A stretch of 64,000 nt of DNA, from assembly GCA_036004405.1 (NCBI GenBank), contig DASYRM010000037.1, positions 62,001 to 126,000 on the forward strand, given 5' to 3'. Each line of letters begins with the position of its first letter. Position 1 is the first letter of the stretch. This DNA is from DASYRM01 sp036004405 (GTDB lineage: Bacteria > Acidobacteriota > Vicinamibacteria > Vicinamibacterales > UBA2999). Below the pieces are notes generated by a model. That model made no database searches and was not told the origin of the DNA. It was given only the letters and a program-made list of their open reading frames with translations. Shown in pieces: positions 17,681 to 26,430 of the stretch. Position numbers and translations under genes: made by a program.

Positions 17681-19036
17681 CTACCGATCCCGCTGAATCC
17701 GGATCGAGACCGCCATCGAGATCTGCTGCTTTTCCTGCAGGTTCCAGTGCGAGGTGAAGAAGCCGACGTCCACCCCGACGCGCCGGCCGAACCCGACACC
17801 CCAGGTGGGATCCCAATGGTCCCGCGAGTACCTGGCGCCGCCGCGTACCGCCAGCGGACCGAGGCTCTTTTCGGCACCGCCGTGGACGCTGTTGCCGTTG
17901 AACCCGTGCACGACTGACGCCCTGAACGCGTAGCCGTCGCCGTCGTAGCCGACGTTGCCCGAGGTCACGATCGGCAGCTCCACGGTCACCGTGCCGGAAG
18001 GCGTTCCGATCGTCTGCTCGACGAACTCGCCACCGGTCAGCAGGCTGTTCAACGTGAAGCGTTTCTGCGTCAGGTCGGTCCAGTCGATCTTGTTGCCGAT
18101 GCCGTTGACGCCGAAGCCGCCTTCCCACCGGTCGCGGACGATCTGCACACCGATGTCCACGGCACGTCCGGTGCCCGTGTCGGCCTCGAGGTCGTTGATC
18201 ACGATCGGGGTCGTGGCCGGGTTCACCGTGACGAGCCCCTGACCGTCGGTGTCGAAGCGGACCGTCATGTCCGGTTGCAGGTACTTGAAGCCGCGAAGGT
18301 AGCGATAGTTGGCCGCGAGGTACACGCCGTCGCGGCGGGAGGACCAGCCCGGTACTTCTATCCGTGCCCGGTAGCCAAGGACGATCGAGGCCGCCAGCTG
18401 CACGCGGGAGGCGTCCTGCACGGCCAGCGAGCTGTTCGCGTAGTGCGCCCCGGTCTCGAGAATGTCGATCAGGCGCGGGTCGATGCCGGCGTCGGTGCCA
18501 AAGGACAGGTAGGGGCCGGCGCCGATGAAGATGCCCTGGAACGCTCCGCTCGACTGCTTCGCGAACTTGATGATGCCACCCCACGCGGGCGAGGCCAGCC
18601 CTTCGGCCGTCACCGAATCGGGCATGTGGAAGCTGCTGTAGGTGGCCAGATCCCGGCCGATCGTGCCGTTGACGATGTCGCGAATGAAGCGCGCCTGCGG
18701 TTCGTCGCTGGTGTCGGTCTTTCTCCCGAACGTGTAGTGCAAGGGGTTCGACGCGCTTTCGATTGCCCACACCGGATCGAACTGGTCACTGCCGGGATCG
18801 AAGGCGTCTTTGTTGCCCAGTACCTGAATCAATCCGATCGGCAGCGGAATGGCCACGTACGGCGTGGCCGGTTCCACCATCGAGCGCGCGATGTTGCTGT
18901 TCTTGCCGTCGCCACCCATTCCCACCGAGCGGGCGTCGCCGGTGAAGTTCTGCGCGGATGCGCTGGTGGCGATCGTGAGGGGCCAAAGGCACAGGGCGAG
19001 AGGCGCGACGGACGATCGAATGGGGAGCATCGACAT
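17681..19036 (-). CDS. Outer-membrane beta-barrel-like protein (TraF/FadL-like)
   Basis: The 451-residue product has a Sec signal (ALCLWPLTIATSASAQ). The mature start NFTGDARSVGMGGDG is the typical opening of TraF-like and related outer-membrane barrels, and alternating hydrophobic strands run throughout. The last segments (VGVDVGFFTSHWNL, ISMAVSIRIQ) fit a barrel C-terminus. A conserved-looking SVTAEGLASPAWGG lies mid-protein. Cargo and function are unknown. It converges with the LON-domain gene, with a single base between stops, and is divergent from the lipoprotein gene at 19106. Confidence 0.75.
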   Translation of the reverse strand: MSMLPIRSSVAPLALCLWPLTIATSASAQNFTGDARSVGMGGDGKNSNIARSMVEPATPYVAIPLPIGLIQVLGNKDAFDPGSDQFDPVWAIESASNPLHYTFGRKTDTSDEPQARFIRDIVNGTIGRDLATYSSFHMPDSVTAEGLASPAWGGIIKFAKQSSGAFQGIFIGAGPYLSFGTDAGIDPRLIDILETGAHYANSSLAVQDASRVQLAASIVLGYRARIEVPGWSSRRDGVYLAANYRYLRGFKYLQPDMTVRFDTDGQGLVTVNPATTPIVINDLEADTGTGRAVDIGVQIVRDRWEGGFGVNGIGNKIDWTDLTQKRFTLNSLLTGGEFVEQTIGTPSGTVTVELPIVTSGNVGYDGDGYAFRASVVHGFNGNSVHGGAEKSLGPLAVRGGARYSRDHWDPTWGVGFGRRVGVDVGFFTSHWNLQEKQQISMAVSIRIQRDR

Positions 19037-19105
19037 GGGTTCGAGTTATACCCCAGCCCCGCGAGCCCGTCTGTTCAGAGCGGAACCTCTGTATGATCGC
19101 CCGCG

Positions 19106-20536
19106 ATGCCGCACGTCACTCTCGTGAACCGCGCCCGCGCCGCGCTCGTCGCGCTGTGCGTGACCACACTGATTTCGTGTTCCACACAGCCGACGCCGCC
19201 CGAGACGGTCACCAGCGCCGGCCGGGGCGCGCCGGTGTCGCCGGCCATTCCCTGGGAGATGTGGCGGAACGCCGACGACATCGAGGCGTTTCCGCTGACC
19301 GAGATCACGGGGTATCCGCAGCAGCATTGGCTGGTCGGTCCGTTCGATGCCGGCGCCTCCGGCAACCGGCTCAAAGGGTTCCTGGGCGCCGCGCAGAACG
19401 GCGCCGCGCCCGCGGGGGTCGAGCCGCTGAAGGTGGACGTCTTCACGTCGACCGACTTCTATTCCGATCGCGCGCTGTGGACCGACAAACGGTATTTCCG
19501 CTGCAACAGCCCCTACGGGCTCGAGCAACAGTGGCGCGGCGGGATGATCGGCAAGAATCCGCCGGCGACGGCGTCGTGGGGCTATTGCGACCGCGACTAC
19601 CCGCGCGCGTCGATGGTGAGCCCCTACAAATTCAAGACGGCGCAGGCGCACTACCAGGCGCTGCTCGACGAAGCGAAGACGCGCGGCGGGCCCACGCAGC
19701 ACACCTACGCCACCGTGCCCGGTGAGTGGAGCGGGCGCTACGAGTGGCACCGCGGCCAGAACTGGTACGCCGAGCTGCTGTGGAACCAGTATCCGACGCT
19801 GCTCTCGCTGCTCACCGAGGAGTACCAGACGCGGATGGTGCAGGAGGCGTATCACGACGCGCACGACAACGCGCCGCAGTGGCCGGCGCAGTACTGCTGG
19901 CCCGAGGGCTTCATGCGGCGCTGGCATTACCACGCCGTCACCAACCAGCCGCATTCGGTGCTCGTGACGCCCACGCTGGTGCAGTTCCTGGCCGGCGACG
20001 CCGACAACTTCATCACCAATATCCACATCGGCCGCTCGTTCAAGATGGACGGCGGCGCGCCCCACCTGGGTGCGGATGCTCCACAGTGGTACGGCGACAC
20101 CATCGGTTTCTGGGACGGCGACGCGCTCATCACGTGGTCGTCGAACATCCAGGGCTGGAAGGTGCACGGCAACTTCGAGTTCTCGAACAAGCTGCAGACG
20201 GTGGAGATCTACACGCCGCATCGTGACAAGGCCGGCAAGTTCGTCGGCCTCGATCACGAAGGCGTCTTCTACGATCCCGATGCGCTGGTCGAGCCGATCC
20301 GCATGACCCGCACGCTCGAGCGCATCAGCGGGTTCGACGCAGGCGATCCCTTCACCTTCATCGAGTGCCTGCAGACCATCTACCCGGTCAACGGGAAGGC
20401 GACACCCGTCGTGGCCGGCAAGAAGATCGAAATCACGGTGCCCAACTGGTACGGCCGGCCGTGGGCCCAGAACTGGGAAGGGCTCGAGAAGGGGATGAAG
20501 CGCCCCGCGGAGAAAGAGCTGATCACGTTCCCGTAG
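19106..20536 (+). CDS. Lipoprotein of the WDGDxLITW secreted family
   Basis: The 476-residue protein starts with a lipoprotein signal (ALVALCVTTLISC, lipobox LISC). The family is uncharacterised. Its hallmark is YGDTIGFWDGDALITWSSN. Other blocks include DVFTSTDFYSDRALWTDKRY, SWGYCDRDYPR, PQWPAQYCWPEGFMRRW and TFIECLQTIYPV. A paralogue on the minus strand at 22637-23965 shares all these blocks. Shorter relatives with GRWDG/GRWEG cores lie at 25658, 32041 and 51357. Paired cysteines and many aromatics suggest a compact periplasmic or surface fold. Function unknown. Confidence 0.85.
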   Translation: MPHVTLVNRARAALVALCVTTLISCSTQPTPPETVTSAGRGAPVSPAIPWEMWRNADDIEAFPLTEITGYPQQHWLVGPFDAGASGNRLKGFLGAAQNGAAPAGVEPLKVDVFTSTDFYSDRALWTDKRYFRCNSPYGLEQQWRGGMIGKNPPATASWGYCDRDYPRASMVSPYKFKTAQAHYQALLDEAKTRGGPTQHTYATVPGEWSGRYEWHRGQNWYAELLWNQYPTLLSLLTEEYQTRMVQEAYHDAHDNAPQWPAQYCWPEGFMRRWHYHAVTNQPHSVLVTPTLVQFLAGDADNFITNIHIGRSFKMDGGAPHLGADAPQWYGDTIGFWDGDALITWSSNIQGWKVHGNFEFSNKLQTVEIYTPHRDKAGKFVGLDHEGVFYDPDALVEPIRMTRTLERISGFDAGDPFTFIECLQTIYPVNGKATPVVAGKKIEITVPNWYGRPWAQNWEGLEKGMKRPAEKELITFP

Positions 20537-20547
20537 CACGCACGTAG

Positions 20548-20620
20548 GGGCCGCCTTCAGGCGGCCCGTGGGCTGGGGGTCGTGGGGGCCGCGGTCGTGG
20601 GGGCCGCCTTCAGGCGGCCC
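20548..20620. repeat. Two copies of the 20-bp palindromic repeat
   Basis: GGGCCGCCTTCAGGCGGCCC occurs at 20548-20567 and again at 20601-20620. Both follow the lipoprotein gene, separated by a GGGGGTCGTGGGGGCCGCGG-like stretch. Confidence 0.85.
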
Positions 20621-20680
20621 GTTCGACCAGAGCTTAGGTCGGAGCCTCTCGGTCTAAGTCGTGTGCGGCGGAGGTCTCTT

Positions 20681-20893
20681 GTGCCGGTGAGATGGCTTAC
20701 TCGCTTCTTGAATCGCCAGACGCCGGTAGTGCGTGTAAGTACCTATGCCCTCATCGGGGCGTTTGTCTCCTTTCTACTTCGTCTCTTGGGTGGCCATCTC
20801 GAGTCGACCGTGTTGATTGTGACCTCGACGCTGCTCTTCCTGGGCTTTCTGTTTCTGAGTTTCTGGGCGTTTTTGTACCTGCCAAATCGGTGA
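20681..20893 (+). CDS. Small two-helix membrane protein
   Basis: A GTG at 20681 follows GGAGG at 6 bases and encodes 70 residues. Two hydrophobic helices are clear: VSTYALIGAFVSFLLRLLGG, and a longer one from LIVTSTLLFLGFLFL to the Tyr-Leu-Pro-Asn-Arg end. The N-terminus is basic (VRWLTRFLNRQTP), which would stay in the cytoplasm. The gene is flanked by palindromic repeats on both sides and its base composition is less GC-rich than its neighbours. I do not recognise the family. Confidence 0.5.
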   Translation: MPVRWLTRFLNRQTPVVRVSTYALIGAFVSFLLRLLGGHLESTVLIVTSTLLFLGFLFLSFWAFLYLPNR

Positions 20894-20906
20894 CGCCATC
20901 CGGCAC

Positions 20907-21027
20907 GGGCCACCTGAAGGCGGCCCCCACGACGACGGGCCACCTGAAGGTGGCCCCCACGAAGGCGGCCCCCACGACGACGGGCCACCTGAAGGTGGCC
21001 CCCACGACGGCGGCCCCACGACGGTAG
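20907..21027. repeat. Array of palindromic repeat units
   Basis: Three full hairpins of the form GGGCCACCTGAAGGYGGCCC lie at 20907-20926, 20937-20956 and 20982-21001. Half-copies (GGCGGCCCCCACGA, CGGCCCCACGACG) sit between and after them. CCCCCACGACGACG spacers repeat between units. The array sits between the stop of the small membrane gene and the stop of the DUF6644 gene, so it may end transcription from both sides. Confidence 0.85.
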
Positions 21028-21039
21028 CCCCCACGACGC

Positions 21040-21600
21040 TTACTTCGGCAACCCGAGCAGATCCTCGAAGTTGACGTCGGGCTGCCCCCCGGTGGGCAGC
21101 GACGTGCGCGTGGCGGTGAACCCAATGGCGCGGCCGGCGACGATCACGCCCACCCAGATGAGGAGCGACACCGTCGCGACGACTTTCGCGGCTCGCGGCG
21201 TGGCACCCGACGCGTCCCAGCGCGCGATCGTCTTCCGTGCGGTCAGCTCGAAGACGAGCATGTTCACCCCCGCCAGCACGAGCAGGATCATCTTGGCGCG
21301 GAAGAACGTGTTGTGGAAGTAGACGACGGCGTTGGTGCTGAACATCAGCCCGCCGGTCACCGCCGTCACGGCAAACGCGGCCCACGTCCATTTCAGGAGA
21401 TCGGCCATCAGCCGCGAGACGGCCCGTTCGAGGGAGGCCACGCCGAGCAGCCGCAGGTCGAGAATGGCGATGGTGCCGAAGACCAGCGCCAGCCCGACGA
21501 CGTGGATCGATTCGAGCACGGGAAACGTGTAGAGCGAATCGCGGATCTGGACGGCCACACTCGTCCGCTGCAGCCACTCGAGCATCCAGGTCACGTTCAC
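21040..21600 (-). CDS. DUF6644-like four-helix membrane protein
   Basis: From GTG 21600 the product has 186 residues. It opens MLEWLQRTSVAVQIRDSLY, followed by VLESIHVVGLALVFGTIAILDLRLLG, where a histidine inside the first helix and the DLRLLG end are typical of this family. Three more helices follow, one containing FFRAKMILLVLAG. AGAGG lies 7 bases before the GTG. It is the last gene of a four-gene operon and a paralogue of the gene just upstream (21612-22133). The conserved His/Arg pattern hints at haem or quinone contact, but this is unproven. Confidence 0.8.
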   Translation of the reverse strand: MNVTWMLEWLQRTSVAVQIRDSLYTFPVLESIHVVGLALVFGTIAILDLRLLGVASLERAVSRLMADLLKWTWAAFAVTAVTGGLMFSTNAVVYFHNTFFRAKMILLVLAGVNMLVFELTARKTIARWDASGATPRAAKVVATVSLLIWVGVIVAGRAIGFTATRTSLPTGGQPDVNFEDLLGLPK

Positions 21601-21611
21601 TGCAGTGCCTC

Positions 21612-22133
21612 TTAGAGCCTCTGGGCGGGCGACCAGCTGCCCCAGACGTGGTCGTAGGCGATGAGCCGTCCCAGAAAGATCACGCCCACCCAGACCAGGA
21701 AGGTCAGCACCGCCAGCGCCTTGATCGAGGGGCGGTGCACGAGCGTGCCCTCCCACTGCTGCTCGTGGCGGCGGAGCGCGCGCTGGAACGCCACGGCCAC
21801 TACCGCACCGAGCGCGACGAGCGCCATCTTCAACCAGAACGAAAAGCTGACGAGCTCGCGCACCGGCTCGCCGACGACCATCATCAGTCCGGTGGCCAGC
21901 AGCAGCCACAGCGAGCCGGTGAGCCAGGGACCGAAACGGCTGGTGGTCTGCAGGAGGGTCTGTTCAGTCCACGCCAGCCCCAGGATCCGCAGGTCGATCA
22001 TCAGGACGGATCCCATGACCAGCGCGATCCCGACGATGTGCACCGACTGGATCGCCGGGATGGCCCACGCGTTGTGCTCCTGGATGAAGACGCTCGGAGG
22101 CGTCGACGCCAGCCAGAGGGCGAACTGGTTCAC
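21612..22133 (-). CDS. DUF6644-like four-helix membrane protein (paralogue)
   Basis: The 173-residue protein opens NQFALWLASTPPSVFIQEH and continues IQSVHIVGIALVMGSVLMID with the same helix-embedded histidine and DLRILG end as its downstream neighbour. Later helices include FSFWLKMALVALGAVVAVAF and LTFLVWVGVIFLGRLIAYD. It starts 3 bases after the DUF6152 gene stop and ends 11 bases before its paralogue, so translation is probably coupled. The two proteins may form a heterodimer in the inner membrane. Confidence 0.8.
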   Translation of the reverse strand: MNQFALWLASTPPSVFIQEHNAWAIPAIQSVHIVGIALVMGSVLMIDLRILGLAWTEQTLLQTTSRFGPWLTGSLWLLLATGLMMVVGEPVRELVSFSFWLKMALVALGAVVAVAFQRALRRHEQQWEGTLVHRPSIKALAVLTFLVWVGVIFLGRLIAYDHVWGSWSPAQRL

Positions 22134-22136
22134 GAG

Positions 22137-22628
22137 CTAGAAGGTCGCGCCGCCGATCAATTCCCGGCCCGCGACCGAGTCGCAGTGCTTGCCCGCCTCG
22201 GGCAGCTTCGGCTTCTTGGTCGCCGGGTCGGTGGGACACTTGGCGAGCGCGCCGACTCTGGAGCCGAAGTTCGAGCCGTCGCGCAGCGGGTTCAGATGCA
22301 CGCTGAACACGGTGCCCGGGGGGAAGGACGTGCCGGTGATCCCCTGCTGCGCCACCGCCGCGGTGCCCGCCATCTCGACGCCCCATTCGACGTACTTGCC
22401 GTCGGCGCCCTTTTCCAGCGACTTGTGGTCCGCCGCCAGCAGGATGAAGTGCAGTTCGGCGTGGTTGGCCTGGGGCACGAACTGCTTCATGACGCCGGTG
22501 AGCGTCACCACCTTGGTCTGGTCGTACATGGCAAACGAATGGTGGGTGGAGACCGGCGTCTCGAACAGGATGGCCAGCGCGGCCAGGGCGACCGCCATCG
22601 TCGTGGCGTGGATGGTGGGGGTTCTCAT
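22137..22628 (-). CDS. DUF6152 exported protein
   Basis: The 163-residue product has a Sec signal (VALAALAILFETPVSTHH) and the family signature HHSFAMYDQTKVVTLTGVMK at the mature N-terminus. An OB-like beta region follows (ELHFILLAADHKS, GTVFSVHLNPLRDGSNFGS). The HHSF motif right after the signal suggests metal binding by the two histidines. It lies 8 bases downstream of the 442-residue secreted protein and just upstream of the DUF6644 pair. A second DUF6152 protein is encoded at 25233. Confidence 0.88.
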   Translation of the reverse strand: MRTPTIHATTMAVALAALAILFETPVSTHHSFAMYDQTKVVTLTGVMKQFVPQANHAELHFILLAADHKSLEKGADGKYVEWGVEMAGTAAVAQQGITGTSFPPGTVFSVHLNPLRDGSNFGSRVGALAKCPTDPATKKPKLPEAGKHCDSVAGRELIGGATF

Positions 22629-22636
22629 GACGTGTC

Positions 22637-23965
22637 CTATTTGAAGATGTCTGTCACTGCCGACGGCAGTTCATCCGCCGGCTTGTCCCAGCCGGCCTCG
22701 AAATACTTCTCCCAGTTCTTGGCCCACGGCCGCCCGTAGTAGTCCACGAAGCGGGGATCGGCAGCGGTGGTCTGCTTCGGCCGTCCGTCGGTGTTGAAGA
22801 TGTTGCTCAAGCACTCGATGAAGGTGTACCGCCGCGCCGGATCCTCGGGCGTGGCCGCGCGGACGAAGCGGAACGAGGCGCGCAGCGGCGCCACGAACGC
22901 TTCCGGGTCGTAGAACATGGTCTCGTGATCGAGGCCGATGAACTTCCCCGACGCATCGAGCGCCGGCTTGAACGTCTCGACGGTTTCGAGCAGCGGGCTG
23001 GTCTCGAACATCGAGTGCGACAGCTGCCACGACTGGATGTTGGCGGTCCAGGTGACGAGCGTGGTGCCGTCCCAGAAGCCGATCGTCTCGCCGTACCACT
23101 GCGGCACCTTCTGCACGTGCGCGGTCTTGCCGACCATCACCTGGCGCAGGAAGTTGTCGGCGATGCCGGAGAGGAACTGCACGTTCCACGGCGTCATCGT
23201 CAGCTGGAAGTTGCCGGCCTGCGAGGGCTGCGACCACCAGCGGATGAAACCCTCGGGCCAGCAGAACGACGCGCTCCACTGCGGCGCGTTGCTCACCGCC
23301 TCGTGATAGGCGGTCTGCACCATCCGCTTCTGATACTCGGGCGTGAGCAGCGCCAGCACCGTCGAGGGCTGCGTGACGCCCCAGATCCATTCCGAGCCGC
23401 GGTCCGCGAGCCCGTCGCGCCGGTAGTACCCATCCCAGTCCGGCACGGTGGCCTTCGAATAGACGGTCGGCCCGCCCTTCGCTTTGACCTGTGCCAGCAG
23501 CGCCTCGTAGTGCTCCTTCGCGGTCTTGTAGGCGTACGGGCTCACGATGCGCTCGCGCGGCCAGTCGTCGTCGCAGTTGCCCCATGAGGCCGACTCCGGC
23601 GCCTTGGGGCCGATGCGGCCCGAATCCCACATGGCGTAAAGCTGGCGCGGGTTGTTGCAGCGGTAGTACCGCTTGTCGAGCCAGTTCGCGCGGTCCTTGT
23701 AGAAGTTCTTCGACGAGAAGAGGTCGATGGCCAGCGGCTGCACGCCGGCGGGCGGCCCCGCGATCACGACGGGCCCGCGCCCGCGCCCACCGCCACCCGC
23801 TGCGCCCGGCACGCCGGGCTGACCGCCCCGTCCGCCTTGCGCGCCCTGGGGCGCCGCGCCCGCTTGCGCGAACGCCGGCAGCGAGAGCGGAGCCAGCTGC
23901 ACCACGCTCAGGAGCGCCAGCATGCCGGCGGCCACCCCGCCGATCGTCGACCACATTGCCTTCAT
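22637..23965 (-). CDS. Secreted WDGTTLVTW-family protein (paralogue of 19106)
   Basis: The 442-residue protein starts at ATG 23965 with a Sec signal (AGMLALLSVVQLAPLSLPAFAQ) followed by a Gly/Arg-rich linker. It then matches the lipoprotein at 19106 block by block: DLFSSKNFYKDRANWLDKRY, SWGNCDDDWPRERIV, PQWSASFCWPEGFIRWW, YGETIGFWDGTTLVTWT and TFIECLSNIFNTDG. It heads a four-gene operon with DUF6152 and two DUF6644 genes. The longer frame to 24034 lacks family-like residues. Function unknown. Confidence 0.85.
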   Translation of the reverse strand: MKAMWSTIGGVAAGMLALLSVVQLAPLSLPAFAQAGAAPQGAQGGRGGQPGVPGAAGGGGRGRGPVVIAGPPAGVQPLAIDLFSSKNFYKDRANWLDKRYYRCNNPRQLYAMWDSGRIGPKAPESASWGNCDDDWPRERIVSPYAYKTAKEHYEALLAQVKAKGGPTVYSKATVPDWDGYYRRDGLADRGSEWIWGVTQPSTVLALLTPEYQKRMVQTAYHEAVSNAPQWSASFCWPEGFIRWWSQPSQAGNFQLTMTPWNVQFLSGIADNFLRQVMVGKTAHVQKVPQWYGETIGFWDGTTLVTWTANIQSWQLSHSMFETSPLLETVETFKPALDASGKFIGLDHETMFYDPEAFVAPLRASFRFVRAATPEDPARRYTFIECLSNIFNTDGRPKQTTAADPRFVDYYGRPWAKNWEKYFEAGWDKPADELPSAVTDIFK

Positions 23966-24013
23966 GGTGCCCGAGTCTATCTGTGCGTCACGCCCGCTGT
24001 CCATGGCACTGCC

Positions 24014-24103
24014 GCCCGCCCAGAGGGCGGGCAATTAAATGCTGCACTAGCGAGGCGGAGCCTGAACGTTCGTTCGTCCGAGGCGAAGCCTCGCTAGTTG
24101 TGC
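24014..24103. repeat. Two inverted repeats in the divergent promoter region
   Basis: GCCCGCCC-AGA-GGGCGGGC (24014-24032) is a perfect 8-bp stem followed by AATTAAAT. A larger imperfect dyad spans 24044-24103, with arms GCACTAGCGAGGCGGAGCCT and AGGCGAAGCCTCGCTAG. They lie between the divergent starts at 23965 and 24173, so they could be promoter-region elements or dispersed repeat copies. Confidence 0.6.
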
Positions 24104-24172
24104 GCCTTCCGAAACCGGCGAATAATCAGCGCGCCGCGGCCGCCGCTCGAGGCTCGCCGCAGGGAGGTGGCG

Positions 24173-25186
24173 ATGCGATTGCTCGCGTGGCTTGCAGTGG
24201 TGACCGCGATGGGAACCGGTGTCGCGGCTCAGACGCCGGCGCCAGTCGGACCGCCGACGCCCACCGACGTCAAGGCGGGCAGCATCACCTGCGACGACTG
24301 CCCGTACCCGTATCCGTCGTCGTATCTGCCGTTCACGATGTACGGGCAGGAGGTGCGCCTCGCGTACATGGACGTGCCGCCGTTGGGTGCCGCCAACGGC
24401 CACACCGTGGTGCTCTTCCACGGGATGAATTTCGCCGGTTTCTACTGGGGCGGCCCGATCGACGCGCTGCGGAAGGAAGGCTTTCGGGTGGTGGTGCCCG
24501 ACCAGATCGGGTTCGGCCGTTCCTCCAAGCCGGTGATCCCTTACAACTTCCACGACATGGCGCTCAACACGCGGCGCGTGCTGCAGCAGCTGAAGATCGA
24601 ACGCGTGATGATCGTCGGGCACTCGATGGGCGGGATGCTCGCCGCGCGCTTCGCCACGCAGTACCCGGAGATGACCGAGCGCGTCGTCATCTACAACCCG
24701 ATCGGCGTCACCGATCCGCGGTGGGAGCGTCCGTGGACGGCGACCGACGAGGGGTACAAGCGCAACCTCGAGGCGACCTATCAAAGCGTCCGCGCCGGGC
24801 TCTTCCGCTACGTCTCACACAATCCTGCCGCCTGGAACGCGGAGTTCGAGCGCTACGCCCGCATTCGCTATTCGTGGACGCTCAGCAGCGAGTGGGCACG
24901 GCTGGCGATGGTGCAGGCGATCATCAGTCAGATCACCTATCTCGATCCGGTGGTGAACGACTGGGCGCACATCAAGGCGCCCACGCTGGCCTTCGGCGGA
25001 GCGGAGGACAGCCTGGCCGGCCCGGCGAGAGTGTTCCAGGATCGAATGAAGTTCATCGCCGAAAGCGTGCCGGACGGACGTGGCCGGCTGCAGCTGATAC
25101 CGGGGCTGGGCCACGTGCCGCATCTCGAAAACCCAGGCAAGACGTATCCGCCGCTGCTCGCCTTTCTCCACGAAGGCGTGAGGTGA
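24173..25186 (+). CDS. Exported alpha/beta hydrolase
   Basis: The 337-residue enzyme has a Sec signal (LLAWLAVVTAMGTGVAAQ) and a canonical alpha/beta hydrolase core: VVLFHGMNFAG (oxyanion HG), VPDQIGFGRSSKP, nucleophile elbow GHSMGGML with Ser151, and a C-terminal LIPGLGHVPHLENPG carrying the histidine. The acid is probably in TLAFGGAEDSL. A CDDCPYPYP block near residue 40 is an extra insertion. GGGAGG just before ATG 24173 fixes the start. Four further genes follow on the same strand with short gaps. The substrate, an ester or lactone, is not deducible. Confidence 0.92.
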   Translation: MRLLAWLAVVTAMGTGVAAQTPAPVGPPTPTDVKAGSITCDDCPYPYPSSYLPFTMYGQEVRLAYMDVPPLGAANGHTVVLFHGMNFAGFYWGGPIDALRKEGFRVVVPDQIGFGRSSKPVIPYNFHDMALNTRRVLQQLKIERVMIVGHSMGGMLAARFATQYPEMTERVVIYNPIGVTDPRWERPWTATDEGYKRNLEATYQSVRAGLFRYVSHNPAAWNAEFERYARIRYSWTLSSEWARLAMVQAIISQITYLDPVVNDWAHIKAPTLAFGGAEDSLAGPARVFQDRMKFIAESVPDGRGRLQLIPGLGHVPHLENPGKTYPPLLAFLHEGVR

Positions 25187-25232
25187 TACGTTTCGTAGGC
25201 TCGTGCCCCGACGGTACGGAAAGGAGTTCGAC

Positions 25233-25649
25233 GTGCCACCCCGACGTGACCGCGTACGCCTCACCCTGGCGGCGATTGTGATCGGCCTGATCTCGATCGT
25301 CCCTGCTCGCGCCCACCACTCGTTCGCGCCTTATGAAACGACGACCCAGATCAAGCTCACAGGCGTCGTCACCGAGTACCGGTGGGGCAACCCGCACGTC
25401 TATTTCGAAATCGACGCCCCCGACGCCTCGTCGGGGCAGACGCGCCACTGGCTGATCGAATGCGCGAGCACGAGCATCCTGAACCGCGCCGGCTGGAAGT
25501 TCAACATGCTCAAGGCGGGCGAGACGGTGACGGTGATCGTGTCTCCGCTCCGCAACGGTGATCCCGCGGCGCTGCTGAAACAGATCACGCTCGCCGACGG
25601 CCGGAAGTTCACCAACGGCGCCGCCGCCGGGCGGGCCACGATCGAGTGA
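25233..25649 (+). CDS. DUF6152 exported protein (second copy)
   Basis: GTG 25233 follows AAAGGAG at 6 bases and gives a 138-residue protein. It has a signal (LTLAAIVIGLISIVPARA) and the family motif HHSFAPYETTTQIKLTGVVT immediately after it, then RWGNPHVYFEIDAPD and VIVSPLRNGDPAALLKQITL. NPHV is the usual second histidine motif, better conserved here than in the copy at 22137. It sits between the alpha/beta hydrolase and a GRWDG-family gene, mirroring the divergent operon. Confidence 0.88.
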   Translation: MPPRRDRVRLTLAAIVIGLISIVPARAHHSFAPYETTTQIKLTGVVTEYRWGNPHVYFEIDAPDASSGQTRHWLIECASTSILNRAGWKFNMLKAGETVTVIVSPLRNGDPAALLKQITLADGRKFTNGAAAGRATIE

Positions 25650-25657
25650 GGACGGCC

Positions 25658-26422
25658 ATGAAGGTTCGACTGCTCGTTGCCGTCCTGGCGGTGGCCGGGG
25701 CCGCCGTGCCACTGCTCGCCCAGACCAAGGCCCCGGCCCGTCCCAGCATCACCGGGTCGTGGGAAGGATATCCAATACGCGGAGACGGATTCGGATCCGG
25801 CGTGCAGCCGAAGGTTCGCGTCGCCCCGCCGAAACCGGTTCCCGAAGCGCCGCTCCGGCAGCCGTATCTCGATCAGTGGCGTGAGCTGCAGAAGCAGAAC
25901 CAGGAGCTCACCCGCAAGGGGCTGCCGCCGCCGTCTTCAGGCATGGCCTGCATGCCGGAAGGCGTGCCCGGGATGATGGGCGCCACCTTCCCGCTGGAAA
26001 TCCTCGAAACGCCGGGGCAGGTGACGATCATCGAAGAGGCGTTCAACCAGGTGCGGCGCATCTATCTGAACACACCCGCGATCGCGCCCGAGGATGCCGA
26101 GCCCCGTTTCGCCGGCCACTCGGTCGGCAGGTGGGACGGGACGACGCTGGTCGTGACCACCGTGGGCGTCAAGGAGACGGTGCGCTTCCGGAACGTACCG
26201 CATTCGACGAAGATGCGGGTCACCGAGCGCCTGCGCATGGTGAGCGACGAAGTGCTCGAGAACCAGGTCACGATCGAAGACCCCGATTTCCTGACCGGCC
26301 CCTGGACGTGGACGTGGATGTACAAGCGGTGGCCGGGCTACAAGATCGAAGAGTACGTCTGCGACGACAACCGGTATTTCGAAGACCCGACCCTCAAGTA
26401 TCAGCGGCTGCGCGTCAACTGA
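25658..26422 (+). CDS. Secreted GRWDGTTLV-family protein
   Basis: The 254-residue protein has a signal (LLVAVLAVAGAAVPLLAQ), a GSWEGYPIRG start, then ACMPEGVPGMMGATFPLEIL, FNQVRRIYLN, HSVGRWDGTTLVVTTVGVKE and a C-terminal YKIEEYVCDDNRYF. This is the short form of the uncharacterised secreted family also seen at 32041 (C-terminal half) and 51357. GAGG 6 bases before ATG 25658 supports the start; a GTG at 25646 overlapping the previous stop is the alternative. It precedes the beta-lactamase-like gene by 8 bases. Confidence 0.85.
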   Translation: MKVRLLVAVLAVAGAAVPLLAQTKAPARPSITGSWEGYPIRGDGFGSGVQPKVRVAPPKPVPEAPLRQPYLDQWRELQKQNQELTRKGLPPPSSGMACMPEGVPGMMGATFPLEILETPGQVTIIEEAFNQVRRIYLNTPAIAPEDAEPRFAGHSVGRWDGTTLVVTTVGVKETVRFRNVPHSTKMRVTERLRMVSDEVLENQVTIEDPDFLTGPWTWTWMYKRWPGYKIEEYVCDDNRYFEDPTLKYQRLRVN

Positions 26423-26430
26423 GAGGCATC

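Noticed and set aside
20907..21027. Possible CRISPR array
   Set aside because: Units are palindromic, only about 20 bases, with similar short spacers and no cas genes.
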